Assembly (NCBI RefSeq): GCF_000971965.1
Contig: NZ_KQ040793.1
Span: 291,634 to 355,633, forward strand
Reading direction: 5' to 3'
DNA length: 64,000 nucleotides
Source of the DNA: Paenibacillus wulumuqiensis
Lineage (GTDB): Bacteria > Bacillota > Bacilli > Paenibacillales > Paenibacillaceae
The translations under genes were made by a program, and so were the position numbers. The number at the start of each line of letters is the position of its first letter. Position 1 is the stretch's first letter. Of this stretch, positions 27,978 through 37,165 are shown in pieces. The notes under the pieces are model-generated. The model was not told the DNA's origin. It ran no database searches and saw only the letters and a list, made by a program, of their open reading frames with translations.

Positions 27978-29078
27978 TTACTGGGGTGGGGCTTCGTCGC
28001 CGTAGACTTCTTGTTCGGTGTAGTAGCCGCCCTCGATGATTTCTTTTTTGACGTTGGCTTTGTCGACAGATACGGGGTCCAGCAGGTAAGCGGGAACGAC
28101 CATGACGTTGTTGTTGTAGGACTTGGTATCGTTGACTTCAGCTTTTTCGCCTTTGAGAATGCTGTCGACCATGCCGACGGTTTTCTCGGCCAGTTTGCGG
28201 GTGTCCTTGAATACGGTCTGGGTCTGTTCGCCGGATACGATGGACTTGATCGAAGCGAGTTCGGCATCCTGTCCGGTGATGACGGGCAGCGGTTTGTCGG
28301 CAGAGCCGTAGCCTACGCCTTTGAGGGATGAGATAATCCCGATGCTGATGCCGTCATATGGGGACAGGACGGCGTCGAGTTTCTCGCTGCCGTAGTAAGC
28401 GCTCAGCAAGTTATCCATCCGGGCCTGGGCGAGTGATCCGTCCCAGCGCAGGGTGGCGATCTGGGCCATGGTGGTCTGCTTGCTCTGGACGACCAGTTTG
28501 CCGGAGTCTATGTAAGGCTGCAGCACCGACATTGCTCCGTTGAAGAAGAAGTAGGCGTTGTTATCATCCGGCGAGCCGCCGAACAGTTCAATGTTGAACG
28601 GGCCTTTACCTTTTTTCAGGCCAAGCTTCTCCTCAATGTAGGAAGCCTGCAGTACGCCGACCTTAAAGTTATCGAAGGTCGCATAATAGCTTAAATTTGC
28701 CGTGTTCATGATCAGTCGGTCATACGAGATGACCTCTATACCCTCAGCATGTGCCTTGCCGATGACGTCGGTCAGCGTATTGCCGTCAATCGCCGCAATA
28801 ACGATTACATCGACGCCCTTGGTGATCATGTTCTCAATCTGTGAAATCTGGTTCTCGACGACGTCCTCCGCATATTGCAAATCCGTCTTGTATCCTTTGG
28901 CCTGGAACAGCTTCACCATATTTTGTCCGTCCGCGACCCAGCGTGCAGAGGATTTGGTCGGCATCGCAATACCGACATAACCTTTGTCACTGCTGCCGCT
29001 GCTGCTCTCTGCCAGGTTGCAGGCACTCAGGGTAAATACCATCAGGGTGACCAATATCAGCATAATTCCCCGTTTCAT
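27978..29078 (-). CDS. Sugar-binding lipoprotein (ChvE-type)
   Basis: A 366-residue binding lipoprotein. The signal peptide ends in the lipobox LSAC ([15 protein letters not shown]). The family-4 periplasmic-binding fold follows ([45 protein letters not shown]), characteristic of ChvE and multiple-monosaccharide binding proteins. AAAGGAG lies 8 bases before the ATG. It is the first gene of the operon and should be needed in excess over the membrane parts. A cre-like site lies just upstream. Confidence 0.9.
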   Translation of the reverse strand: MKRGIMLILVTLMVFTLSACNLAESSSGSSDKGYVGIAMPTKSSARWVADGQNMVKLFQAKGYKTDLQYAEDVVENQISQIENMITKGVDVIVIAAIDGNTLTDVIGKAHAEGIEVISYDRLIMNTANLSYYATFDNFKVGVLQASYIEEKLGLKKGKGPFNIELFGGSPDDNNAYFFFNGAMSVLQPYIDSGKLVVQSKQTTMAQIATLRWDGSLAQARMDNLLSAYYGSEKLDAVLSPYDGISIGIISSLKGVGYGSADKPLPVITGQDAELASIKSIVSGEQTQTVFKDTRKLAEKTVGMVDSILKGEKAEVNDTKSYNNNVMVVPAYLLDPVSVDKANVKKEIIEGGYYTEQEVYGDEAPPQ

Positions 29079-29132
29079 TACAGACGCTCCTTTCTGTCCA
29101 TTACGATGAATATGATTTGGTTAAAATTGTAT

Positions 29133-29146
29133 TGATAACGCTTTCT
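29133..29146. promoter_or_regulatory. cre-like site upstream of the ChvE-type operon
   Basis: TGATAACGCTTTCT fits the CcpA cre pattern apart from the last base and one inner position, about 55 bases before the chvE start. Catabolite repression of a sugar importer is expected. Confidence 0.5.
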
Positions 29147-29446
29147 TTAAGCATAATAGCACTGCCGGGAGGTCGTCGTCTTTTCACTTATGCGACCTTT
29201 TTTATAAAAATCCGACTTAGTTTTGAAAATGGTTATGCTGAAAAATATAAATTTGCAGCCGACGGTAGCAAAAGTATGGACTAAAGAAGAGTCTCATGTA
29301 CTTGAGAAACATGACATGTATTTGAGAACCATCTCCTGTGTAGAACAGCATCGTACGGTACCGCAAAAAGACGGACTCCTGAGAGCCCGCCTGCTTTTCT
29401 TTATCATCTATACGGTATGATTACAGGACAATCATCACCAATGAAA
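29147..29446. other. Intergenic stretch with no recognised gene
   Basis: A short pair of direct repeats (CATGTACTTGAGAA near 29296 and CATGTATTTGAGAA near 29314) is the only regularity. A 65-codon plus-strand frame starting at 29223 has no ribosome site and no recognisable sequence. Confidence 0.5.
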
Positions 29447-30430
29447 TTAATACGCCCCGCGAATATGCTCATGAATCTGCTCATCATAGAACTTCCGCAG
29501 ACGCTCATGTTCTTCCGGGCTGAATGGCTTGGCAGACAGCACGCCGAGATTGTCTTCCACCTGGCGTACATTTTTGAAACCCGGAATAACAGCGGTGATC
29601 TCCGGGAAATCAAGCAGCCAGCGCAGGGCAGCACGAGTCATATTGCCGCGACCTTCGGCGATCCAGTCCAGCTGGGAGGCCAGCTCCACTCCTTTACGGA
29701 AAGGCAGTCCGGCGAATGTCTCGCCTACGTTGAACGCTTCACCGTTCTGGTTGAAGTTGCGATGATCTTCCGCTTCGAACTGGGTATCTGCGGAGAATTT
29801 GCCGGTCAGAAGACCGCTGGCGAGAGGCAGACGAACGAGCAGTCCGACACCGCGCTCGGCGGCACGCGGCAGCAGCTCGGCGATCGGCTTTTGACGGAAG
29901 ATGTTGAAAATAATCTGCAGCGCCTGTACGCCGGACTGTTCCAGACAGAACAATCCTTCTTCCACCGTCTCCACACTTACTCCATAAGCACGAATCTTGC
30001 CTTCCTGCTGCAGCTTGTCCAGCACCTCGAAGACGGCGCCCTGCTTCAGAATCTCGAATGGCGCGCAGTGGATCTGATACAGATCGATCGTATCGCGTTC
30101 CAGCCGGCGAAGGCTGTCTTCGCACCACTGGCGGACCTGCTGCTCCGAATAGGTACGCGGATCGGAGATATCTCCCTGGCGGCAGAACTTGGTAGCGATA
30201 TGGATCTGGTCTTCTTTGCCTTTGGTAGCGCGGGCCAGCAATCGTTCACTTTTGCCATCGCCGTATACATCGGCAGTATCAAAAAAGTTCACACCTTCAT
30301 CCATTGCCTTGTCCAGCGCACGCAGAGATTCCGATTCATCGGTCTGTCCCCATGATCCCCCGATAGCCCATGTACCAAAGCTGACTTCACTGACCTGCAG
30401 TCCTGTTTTGCCAAGCGGACGTTTGTTCAT
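29447..30430 (-). CDS. Aldo/keto reductase
   Basis: A 327-residue NADPH-dependent aldo/keto reductase of the YhdN/IolS group. The barrel start (LGKTGLQVSEVSFGTWAIGG), the catalytic Asp and Tyr (NFFDTADVYGDGKSE), the Lys (IATKF) and the His (YQIHCAP) are visible. GAGGGAGG lies 8 bases before the ATG. It reduces aldehydes or sugars in the cytoplasm; the true substrate cannot be told from sequence. It stands alone, 150 bases after cysK on the same strand. Confidence 0.9.
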   Translation of the reverse strand: MNKRPLGKTGLQVSEVSFGTWAIGGSWGQTDESESLRALDKAMDEGVNFFDTADVYGDGKSERLLARATKGKEDQIHIATKFCRQGDISDPRTYSEQQVRQWCEDSLRRLERDTIDLYQIHCAPFEILKQGAVFEVLDKLQQEGKIRAYGVSVETVEEGLFCLEQSGVQALQIIFNIFRQKPIAELLPRAAERGVGLLVRLPLASGLLTGKFSADTQFEAEDHRNFNQNGEAFNVGETFAGLPFRKGVELASQLDWIAEGRGNMTRAALRWLLDFPEITAVIPGFKNVRQVEDNLGVLSAKPFSPEEHERLRKFYDEQIHEHIRGAY

Positions 30431-30582
30431 AGATGTTGCCTCCCTCGTGATGCCGTATTATTTTCCAGCGGCAATATTGTAGCAGACAAAAGCATGTATG
30501 CGCTATCTTTATTCCATTGCTGTTCATTTATCTGTTGATTGATGAATCAGTTAGCTGCGGATTTGGTGATTCATGCAGCCGG

Positions 30583-31503
30583 TTACAGCAGGTTCATGCT
30601 CAGATAACGTTCACCGTTATCCGGTGCGATACAGAGTACTTTGTGACCGGAACCCAGCCGCTTCGCTTCCTGCATCGCTGTCCAGACCGTGGCCGCGGAA
30701 GAAGGACCGACCAGTATGCCTTCCACTGCGGCGAGCTGGCGCATCGTGGAAATGGCGTCCTCATCGGCCACCTGCACAATCTCGTCATAGATCGATGTGT
30801 TCAGGATGGAGGGAATGAATCCCGGACTCGTACCGACCAGCTTGTGCGAGCCGGGCTGGCCGCCGGACAGTACCGGGGAGCCCTTCGGTTCGACAACCAG
30901 AATGCGCAGATCCGGCAGATGCTGCTTCAGCGTCTCGCCCGTGCCAGTGATCGTACCACCGGTTCCGGATGAAGCGACAAACGTATCCAACTTTCCTTCC
31001 ATCTGTTCCAGAATCTCCAGTGCCGTCGTCCGGCGGTGCGCATCGGCATTCGCCGGGTTGTCGAACTGACGCGGCATGTAGCTGCGCGGGATTTCCGTCA
31101 GCAGCTGTTCGGCTTTGCGGATAGCTCCCGGCATTTTCTCGGCAGCCGGCGTGAGTACTACCTGGGCGCCGTAGGCCTGCAGAATGCTGATCCGTTCCTG
31201 TGACATATTGTCCGGCATGACCATGATTGCACTGTATCCTCTTGCGGCGGCGTTCATCGCCAGACCGATGCCGGTATTGCCGCTCGTCGGCTCGATAATT
31301 GTACTGCCGGGCTGCAGGTGACCATCCTGTTCGGCCTGCACGATCAGGTTCAGTGCTGCACGATCTTTGACGCTGCCGCTGGGGTTAAAATATTCCAGCT
31401 TCACATAGACTGCAGCGCTGTCGGGTTCTATCAGCCGATGCAGCCGGACGACCGGTGTATCTCCAACCAGTTCGCTGATATGATTGACTACTTTTCCACT
31501 CAT
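30583..31503 (-). CDS. cysK: Cysteine synthase (O-acetylserine sulfhydrylase)
   Basis: A 306-residue PLP enzyme making cysteine from O-acetylserine and sulfide. The PLP lysine is K46 in NPSGSVKDRAA. The substrate loop TSGNTGIG and the phosphate loop SSGTGGTITG are present, and the C-terminal GPSSAA replaces the more common SSGA form. GGGAGG precedes the ATG. The segment GGQPGSHKLVGTSPGFIP is characteristic of the family. No other cysteine genes are adjacent, and I saw no clear CymR box or S-box upstream. Confidence 0.92.
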   Translation of the reverse strand: MSGKVVNHISELVGDTPVVRLHRLIEPDSAAVYVKLEYFNPSGSVKDRAALNLIVQAEQDGHLQPGSTIIEPTSGNTGIGLAMNAAARGYSAIMVMPDNMSQERISILQAYGAQVVLTPAAEKMPGAIRKAEQLLTEIPRSYMPRQFDNPANADAHRRTTALEILEQMEGKLDTFVASSGTGGTITGTGETLKQHLPDLRILVVEPKGSPVLSGGQPGSHKLVGTSPGFIPSILNTSIYDEIVQVADEDAISTMRQLAAVEGILVGPSSAATVWTAMQEAKRLGSGHKVLCIAPDNGERYLSMNLL

Positions 31504-31608
31504 TATTCTGTCCTCCCGGTGTGCTGTATGGTATTCGCAGTATGATTTTCCCCTGTATTGTTCTGTTATTTTCCATGTATCTTCTGTGATCTCACATATA
31601 CTGTTCTG

Positions 31609-32001
31609 TTATGGAATCGTTGGTAATTGCTTTTGCTTCGCTTCCAACGACTCATAGTATTCGATCTTCTCATCCATATGATGCAGATCCTGCTCCAGCC
31701 TGCTCATCTGCTCGCGGATATGGATGCGGTGCTGCTCCAGCAGCTCACGGCGCTGTCCGGCGGTATGGTCGCCCTGGCTGCGCAGATCGGAGAACTGCTT
31801 CATTTCGCTGATCGGCATCCCGGTCTGGCGAAGGCGCATCAGGAATTCGATCCATGCAATATCCCTGTCGGTGTAATAACGGTATCCGATCGAATCCCGG
31901 CTGATCGGATGCAGCAGTCCGATCCGTTCATAATATCTCAAAGTATGTGGGCTTAGTCCTGTCATAACGGCAATTTGCTGAATGGTATACGTATTTTCCA
32001 T
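31609..32001 (-). CDS. MerR-family transcriptional regulator
   Basis: A 130-residue regulator. The N-terminal helix-turn-helix and wing (YTIQQIAVMTGLSPHTLRYYERIGLL, then YRYYTDRDI) are followed by a long C-terminal coiled coil (about residues 80-120). It has no cysteines suited to metal binding, so it resembles the AdhR/NmlR aldehyde or thiol-stress branch. It is divergent from the carboxymuconolactone-decarboxylase-like gene and likely controls it. A TATAAT only 7 bases before the ATG and the lack of a ribosome site suggest a leaderless transcript. Confidence 0.85.
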   Translation of the reverse strand: MENTYTIQQIAVMTGLSPHTLRYYERIGLLHPISRDSIGYRYYTDRDIAWIEFLMRLRQTGMPISEMKQFSDLRSQGDHTAGQRRELLEQHRIHIREQMSRLEQDLHHMDEKIEYYESLEAKQKQLPTIP

Positions 32002-32077
32002 AGAGGTTATTATATCATTCTATCTATCTCCGAATACACCGGATTCACCTCAACGCTCTGCCTGTCCAAAATAAGTC

Positions 32078-32108
32078 TTGCCTTTGAGCGCGCTCTAAGC
32101 GCTAAGCT
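32078..32108 (+). promoter_or_regulatory. MerR-type promoter with palindromic operator
   Basis: TTGCCT (32078-32083) and TAAGCT (32103-32108) are separated by 19 bases, the long spacer of MerR-activated promoters. The 18-bp near-palindrome CTTTGAGCGCGCTCTAAG (32082-32099, one mismatch) lies in the spacer. The -10 is weak, as expected for an activated promoter. It faces the gene at 32197. Confidence 0.5.
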
Positions 32109-32196
32109 GATCCTGGCCGTTGATAGACGCAGCAGATCGGATCAGCTGTATGCCACACAGGACAGTGCTCATACCTATATCGAGGAGGAAATACGA

Positions 32197-32592
32197 ATGG
32201 ATACTGCAACACGTTATGAAAAAGGCTGGGTTAGACTTGGAGAGATAGACGGTCATGCGGGTGAGCGGGTAATACAATCGCTGGAGCAGATTGCACCGGA
32301 TCTGGGCAGGTATATTATTGAATTTGCTTTTGGGGATATCTATACACGTCCCGGATTGGACGCCCGGCAGCGGCAGCTAATCACGCTTTCTTCCCTGACG
32401 ACACAGGGAGGCTGCGAGCCGCAACTGAATGTGCATATTAACGCTTCGCTGAATGTGGGACTGACTCCACTGGAGATCGTCGAAGCGATCATGCACTGCG
32501 TGCCGTATACCGGATTCCCCCGCGTGCTGAATGCTGTGTTTGTTGCCAAGCGAATTTTTGAGGAGAGAGGTCTGCAGGTGGAAGGGTTGTAA
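32197..32592 (+). CDS. Carboxymuconolactone decarboxylase family protein
   Basis: A 131-residue all-helical AhpD-like protein. The core reads RQRQLITLSSLTTQGGCEPQ, then H at NVHINASLNVGLTPLEIVEAI. It has one Cys in the first position (GGCEPQ) and lacks the CxxC of AhpD, so it is closer to the gamma-carboxymuconolactone decarboxylase branch. GAGGAGG lies 8 bases before the ATG at 32197; a frame from 31975 overlaps the MerR gene and is rejected. Its role may be stress protection or aromatic metabolism; no aromatic pathway genes are nearby. Confidence 0.85.
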   Translation: MDTATRYEKGWVRLGEIDGHAGERVIQSLEQIAPDLGRYIIEFAFGDIYTRPGLDARQRQLITLSSLTTQGGCEPQLNVHINASLNVGLTPLEIVEAIMHCVPYTGFPRVLNAVFVAKRIFEERGLQVEGL

Positions 32593-32651
32593 AAACTCGT
32601 AGAGGAACCTCCAGAACAATCGGAAAAGGATACAGGAAGATCAACATACAA

Positions 32652-32724
32652 ATAACAGCCTCCTAGCCTACCACAGCGCAGCTTGTACATACCAGCTGCT
32701 CCGAAGTAGACAGGAGGCTATTTC
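32652..32724. terminator. Branched hairpin after bioB / CMD genes
   Basis: AAATA-AC-AGCCTCCT pairs with AGGAGGCTATTT across a loop that holds a second stem (GCAGCT/AGCTGC). It lies between the convergent ends of the CMD gene and bioB, where a terminator is expected. The T tail is weak. Confidence 0.4.
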
Positions 32725-32754
32725 CACATCCCCTGACACTTGCGCCAATGTCCG

Positions 32755-33756
32755 TTAGGTCAGGGCATTATGCTCGATTTCAAAACCAAGATCCTCTATC
32801 ATCTGGTAATCCAGTGCAGCCTCCTGTCCTGGCGTCGTCAGATAGTCACCGACAAAGATCGAATTGGCAGCGTACAACGCCAATGGCTGAAGCGTGCGCA
32901 GATTCAGCTCACGGCCGCCAGCCACCCGGATCTCCTTGTCCGGGCAAATGAACCGCAGCAGCGCCAGTACTTTCAGCGCCTTGCGTGCACTTGTCCGCTG
33001 TTGTCCGGCAAGCGGCGTACCAGGGATCGGATTGAGGAAATTGACCGGAATAGAGTCTGCGTCCAGCTCATGCAGCGCATAGGCCATTTCCACAATCTGC
33101 TCGTCGGTCTCGCCCATACCGATAATGACACCGGAGCAGGGCGACATGCCGCTGCTCTTGACCTGCTCGATCGTATTGATCCGCTGTTCGTACGTGTGAG
33201 TCGTCGTAATGGAGGCATAGTGTTCACTGCTCGTATTGAGATTGTGATTATACCGGTGGACACCCGCTTCCGCCAACCGGCGGGCCTGGTCTTCCTTCAG
33301 CAGCCCGAGGCAGGCGCAGATCTTGAGCGGCATCGTCTCCCGGATTTCCCGGACAGCTTCAACCACCTGATCCAGTTCGCGGCGGGACGGTCCTCTGCCG
33401 GAAGCGACGATACAGTAGGTTCCCGCCTGACGGTTCATCGCTTCCCGCGCACCGGCCAGCAGCGTCTCTTTGTCCAGCAGGCTGTACTTGCTGACAGGGG
33501 CGGTGGAGACGATCGATTGCGAACAGTATCCGCAGTCTTCCGGGCATAGTCCGCTTTTGGCATTGATGATCATATTGAGCTTGACCTTGTTCCCATAAAA
33601 ATGATGGCGTACCTCATAGGCAGCATGCAGCAGCGGCAGCAGCTGACTGTCTTTTGCCAGCAGCACCTGCATGGCCTGTTCATGAGAGATGGGCTGTCTA
33701 TGTACGGCTTGTGCTGCCAATTCATTCCATTGTAGAGCAGACATTTGATTGATCAT
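32755..33756 (-). CDS. bioB: Biotin synthase
   Basis: A 333-residue radical SAM enzyme that inserts sulfur into dethiobiotin. The [4Fe-4S] cysteines are C71, C75 and C78 (CPEDCGYC); other family blocks are ICACLGLL and HRYNHNLNTS. AAGGTGA precedes the ATG. It is a single gene here, without bioA, bioD or bioF. A full BirA operator lies 21 bases before the start, so it should be repressed when biotin is plentiful. Confidence 0.95.
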   Translation of the reverse strand: MINQMSALQWNELAAQAVHRQPISHEQAMQVLLAKDSQLLPLLHAAYEVRHHFYGNKVKLNMIINAKSGLCPEDCGYCSQSIVSTAPVSKYSLLDKETLLAGAREAMNRQAGTYCIVASGRGPSRRELDQVVEAVREIRETMPLKICACLGLLKEDQARRLAEAGVHRYNHNLNTSSEHYASITTTHTYEQRINTIEQVKSSGMSPCSGVIIGMGETDEQIVEMAYALHELDADSIPVNFLNPIPGTPLAGQQRTSARKALKVLALLRFICPDKEIRVAGGRELNLRTLQPLALYAANSIFVGDYLTTPGQEAALDYQMIEDLGFEIEHNALT

Positions 33757-33776
33757 GAGTCACCTTCGCTGTTTTA

Positions 33777-33809
33777 TTGTTAACCTATTAACATTATTTT
33801 GGTTAACAA
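33777..33809. promoter_or_regulatory. BirA operator (biotin repressor box)
   Basis: TTGTTAACC (33777-33785) and GGTTAACAA (33801-33809) form a perfect 9-bp inverted repeat with a 15-base spacer. This is the known Bacillus-type BirA box (TTGTTAAC-N15-GTTAACAA), placed directly upstream of bioB. Confidence 0.92.
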
Positions 33810-33950
33810 TTGGATTATAGCAGAACTTTTCCGCCTATTCCAATCCCGCTTATTTTCCGGAAAATAAAGCTGTTCTGCTGCAAAAGCTCCCTCATCCAGC
33901 GAATGATTACCCTTCAAACAGCAAAATAGTAAGAAGCACAACAACACAAA

Positions 33951-33998
33951 AAAGCATAGCAGCCGGAGAACTTCATTTCCCCTTTGCCACTATGCTTT
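33951..33998 (-). terminator. Terminator of the mrp operon
   Basis: AAAGCATAG (33951-33959) pairs with CTATGCTTT (33990-33998); the loop has a further GGAGAA/TTTCCCC pairing. The minus strand continues with a T run. It lies about 90 bases after mrpG. Confidence 0.75.
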
Positions 33999-34088
33999 GT
34001 TGATGCTGTTAATACTGCTTATATTGCCATTCTTACAAAAGCCTGTTTTCCGTTTTCCTTATCTACAAAGCCACAAGCAGCACTGCTT

Positions 34089-34484
34089 CTAATTCAGCGG
34101 TTCCTTCTCCGCCTTTTCCCGGTCGATCCCCTTTTTCTTAAGTGCCGGCTTCAGCTCATCCTTGGCCAGCTTCCAGAGCGGCACACCTGTCCGGTAAGCT
34201 GCACGGGCATTCAGATGACCGGCGACCGGAGCGGTGATGAACACGAACAAGATACCCAACAGGATTCGCATACTCGGATACCCATCGAAGATCCAGAAGA
34301 ACAGGAATCCACCAAGCAGCACACACAGCACGCCCAATGTCGCACTCTTCGTAGCCGCATGCGCCCGCAGATATACATCCGGGAAACGGATAATGCCGAA
34401 AGCGCTCAATACACTCAACACCGCGCCGATCAGCACCAGTATCGCAATTACCGGCTCACCGATCGTCTGAATCATCGAGATCAT
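34089..34484 (-). CDS. mrpG: Na+/H+ antiporter subunit G
   Basis: A 131-residue membrane protein with three helices (EPVIAILVLIGAVLSVLSAFGIIRFPDVYLRAHAATKSATLG region), the signature of MrpG/PhaG. I start it at ATG 34484, with AAGGAGA 8 bases upstream; a frame from 34508 has no better site. It overlaps the end of mrpF by 29 bases. It is a small subunit of the seven-part Mrp complex needed for assembly and sodium or alkali resistance. Confidence 0.9.
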   Translation of the reverse strand: MISMIQTIGEPVIAILVLIGAVLSVLSAFGIIRFPDVYLRAHAATKSATLGVLCVLLGGFLFFWIFDGYPSMRILLGILFVFITAPVAGHLNARAAYRTGVPLWKLAKDELKPALKKKGIDREKAEKEPLN

Positions 34485-34770
34485 CTCTGTCTTCTCCTTC
34501 ATGCTCAATCACCACCCCTCTCTCAATATATTTGGCAAAAGCAACCGTACCGATAAATGCCAGAATACCGACCAGCAGCATTACTTCCAGATATGCCTGC
34601 GTGTCCAGCATCATCGACAGCACGATAATGATCGCAATAATATTGATGCCGACCGTATCCAGTGCGGTAATCCGGTCTGCCATCGACGGACCGCGCAGCA
34701 CACGGTACATGCAGCCTACAACTGCAATCGACAGGAGGATCAGCGCGATAAACAGTGAGATTTGCAGCAT
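34456..34770 (-). CDS. mrpF: Na+/H+ antiporter subunit F
   Basis: A 104-residue, three-helix subunit (YRVLRGPSMADRITALDTVGINIIAI is the family core). The C-terminal tail is very acidic (EGEDRDDLDDSDD), longer than usual for MrpF. The start codon overlaps the stop of mrpE (TAATG), with GGAGGTGACG upstream. In B. subtilis MrpF also affects cholate efflux. Confidence 0.92.
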   Translation of the reverse strand: MLQISLFIALILLSIAVVGCMYRVLRGPSMADRITALDTVGINIIAIIIVLSMMLDTQAYLEVMLLVGILAFIGTVAFAKYIERGVVIEHEGEDRDDLDDSDDR

Positions 34771-35246
34771 TATCGCGTCACCTCCTTGATCGCTTTTTCA
34801 AATGTGTTACGGATATCTTCGGACATCTTGTCCTCGTCCTGGATATCGATCGCATGGATATAGACCAAATGCTGCTCCCGGGAGACCTCGATCAGTACCG
34901 TTCCCGGGGTAAGTGTGACCAGTGTAGACAGCAGCGTCAGCTCCCAATCGGATGTCAGATCGGTACGATGCGTCAGAATGCCCGGATTAATATTCAGCCG
35001 CGGCGAGACGATATGACGCAGCACGACGACGCTGGACTTGATCAGTTCCGAGAAGAACAGCAGAATCAGCTTGAATACCGCCCATAATTTATGACCGTAA
35101 AAGTCATGCGGGAAAAACCGCTTGAAGGCGAAGATGAGCAGCAGCCCGATAATATACCCGATTACAAAATTCAGCGCATCCCATGTCGTATTCAGCGACA
35201 TCCAGACGAAGGCGATTAGCAGATTCAGTATAATTTGAAAAGCCAT
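34770..35246 (-). CDS. mrpE: Na+/H+ antiporter subunit E
   Basis: A 158-residue subunit with N-terminal hydrophobic helices (FQIILNLLIAFVWMSLNTTW) and a soluble C-terminal part with the family pattern TLTPGTVLIEVSREQHLVYIHAID. GGAGGCGG precedes the ATG. Next to mrpD without a gap. Confidence 0.93.
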   Translation of the reverse strand: MAFQIILNLLIAFVWMSLNTTWDALNFVIGYIIGLLLIFAFKRFFPHDFYGHKLWAVFKLILLFFSELIKSSVVVLRHIVSPRLNINPGILTHRTDLTSDWELTLLSTLVTLTPGTVLIEVSREQHLVYIHAIDIQDEDKMSEDIRNTFEKAIKEVTR

Positions 35247-36836
35247 CTATTCACCGCCTCCCAACACAGCCTGAATATACACGGACGGATTCTGCAGCAC
35301 ATAAGCGGCTTCCGCTACATACGTATGCACCCACCCGGAACCCAGACCGATCAGGATCACCAGAACAAACAGTACCGAGGCTGCACCGACCAGACGCTTC
35401 GGACGGAATGCCGACCAGCGGTAATCAAGCAGTTCAGACCGGTCATCCGGCAGGAAATCGGGATGGCCTTCCTCCGACGCCCATTCATGGTAAATATCAT
35501 CCGACAGCTCTTTGCGTTCATCGGCCAGCGGGCGATCCTTACCCCAGAAGCCCAGCATGAAAATGCGCATAACCGAGTACAGCATCAGCAGACTGGCTGC
35601 CAGACTGATCAGTGTCATTACGTACCAGCCACGCTCCAGCCCGCCCTGCACAATGAGCAGCTTGCCGGCGAATCCGCTCAGCGGCGGCACACCCGCCAGC
35701 GCAAGTCCGGCGACGAACAGCATCCAGCCGGTAGCCGGAATCCGCTTGATCAGTCCGCTCATCTGGGTCAGTTTGGACGTACCGGCTGCTCCGATCATGA
35801 TGCCGGCGAGCAGGAACAGCAGCGCCTTGAGGATCATATCATGCAGCATGTAGAAGATCGCGCCTTCGATACCCGCCGTATTGGCAGCTGCCAGTCCGAA
35901 TCCGATCAGTCCCACACCGGCGACCACATTGTAGACCAGAATTTTGTTTACATCCCGGTAGGCTACCGCTCCGATCACGCCGAGGATCATCGTCGCGATG
36001 CCCATCCAGCCAATCAGCGTATAGAGGAACCCGGTATCATGATAGAAGATCAGCGTAAAGGTACGCAGAATCGCGTACAGTCCAACCTTGGTCAGCAGTC
36101 CGGCAAAGATCGCCGTAATGACTGAGGGTGGCGCCGCATAGGAACCCGGCAGCCAGAAGAACAGGAACATGCCGGCCTTAAGGCTGAACACAATCAGGAA
36201 TAAAAAGGCGATGACGCTCAAAATGCCGGTCTGCCCGACTTCGGCAATCCGCTGCGACAGATGCGCCATATTCAGCGTCCCGGTCGCTCCGTACAGATAC
36301 GCCAGCGAAGCGACAAAAAACGAAGATGAGATGATATTGATTAGAATGTATTTAAGTGTCTCCCGCAGCTGTATGCGCGTTCCTCCCAATACAATCAGCG
36401 CATACGAGGAGATCAGCATGACTTCAAAGCAGACAAACAGGTTGAACAGATCACCTGTCAGGAACGAGCCATACACGCCGACCAGCAGAAATTGAAAGAA
36501 CGGATAAAAGTGATACTTTTCCCGCTCCTCTCCTATACTGGCAAAGGCATAAAACAGACAAACCGCGCCGAGAATCGCAGTCGTCAGGATGAGCAGCGCA
36601 GCGAACATATCGGCAACAAATACGATCCCGTAAGGTGCCGCCCAGCCGCCCATCGGCAGCAGCTGAATGCCGTGCATCTGCACGGTTGCGACCAGCCAGA
36701 CGGCGATACCGACATTGGCCAGCACCGCAATGGCTCCGACCAGACGCTGCACAGCCATGTGGTTCCGGCAAAATATTTGTATCACTGCTGCCAACAGTGG
36801 AATCAGCAGTGGGAAAATTAACAGGTTATTGGCCAC
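35247..36836 (-). CDS. mrpD: Na+/H+ antiporter subunit D
   Basis: A 529-residue membrane protein of the NuoM/NuoN-like family with about 14 helices. The proton-channel region is visible (GDLFNLFVCFEVMLISSYALI; then LKAGMFLFFWLPGSYAAPPSVITAIFAG, with the conserved Lys). The start is GTG at 36836, 11 bases inside mrpC, with GGAGGTG upstream. With MrpA it carries out ion exchange in the cytoplasmic membrane. Confidence 0.94.
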   Translation of the reverse strand: MANNLLIFPLLIPLLAAVIQIFCRNHMAVQRLVGAIAVLANVGIAVWLVATVQMHGIQLLPMGGWAAPYGIVFVADMFAALLILTTAILGAVCLFYAFASIGEEREKYHFYPFFQFLLVGVYGSFLTGDLFNLFVCFEVMLISSYALIVLGGTRIQLRETLKYILINIISSSFFVASLAYLYGATGTLNMAHLSQRIAEVGQTGILSVIAFLFLIVFSLKAGMFLFFWLPGSYAAPPSVITAIFAGLLTKVGLYAILRTFTLIFYHDTGFLYTLIGWMGIATMILGVIGAVAYRDVNKILVYNVVAGVGLIGFGLAAANTAGIEGAIFYMLHDMILKALLFLLAGIMIGAAGTSKLTQMSGLIKRIPATGWMLFVAGLALAGVPPLSGFAGKLLIVQGGLERGWYVMTLISLAASLLMLYSVMRIFMLGFWGKDRPLADERKELSDDIYHEWASEEGHPDFLPDDRSELLDYRWSAFRPKRLVGAASVLFVLVILIGLGSGWVHTYVAEAAYVLQNPSVYIQAVLGGGE

Positions 36837-37164
36837 CTTTGCGCTTCACCTCCTCCATATCGTCCGTCTTCAGACGTATATAGGAACGATACGCCAGTAC
36901 AAAGAAAAAAGCAGTTACTCCAAAGTTGATTACGATGGAGGTCAGAATCAGCGCCTGCGGCAGCGGATCCACATAGGTACCCGACTCTTCGCCGAGCAGC
37001 GGCGGCGCACCGGTCTTCAGCCGCGACATGGTCAACAGCAGCAGATGCACCCCGTGCGTCAGAATCGATGTACCAAGAATAATGCGCAGCAGACTGCGGG
37101 ACAGAATGAGATACACAGCTACGGCGAACAGTATGCCGATAGCGACAGACATCCATATTTCCAT
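36826..37164 (-). CDS. mrpC: Na+/H+ antiporter subunit C
   Basis: A 112-residue NuoK-like subunit with three helices (IGILFAVAVYLILSRSLLR, then TSILTHGVHLLLL, then ALILTSIVINFGVTAFFFVL). GGAGAGG lies upstream of the ATG. It follows the fused mrpAB gene after one base. Confidence 0.93.
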   Translation of the reverse strand: MEIWMSVAIGILFAVAVYLILSRSLLRIILGTSILTHGVHLLLLTMSRLKTGAPPLLGEESGTYVDPLPQALILTSIVINFGVTAFFFVLAYRSYIRLKTDDMEEVKRKGGQ

Positions 37165-37165
37165 A

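Noticed and set aside
29223-29420. 65-codon plus-strand frame
   Set aside because: No ribosome site, no family resemblance, and it overlaps only intergenic sequence.
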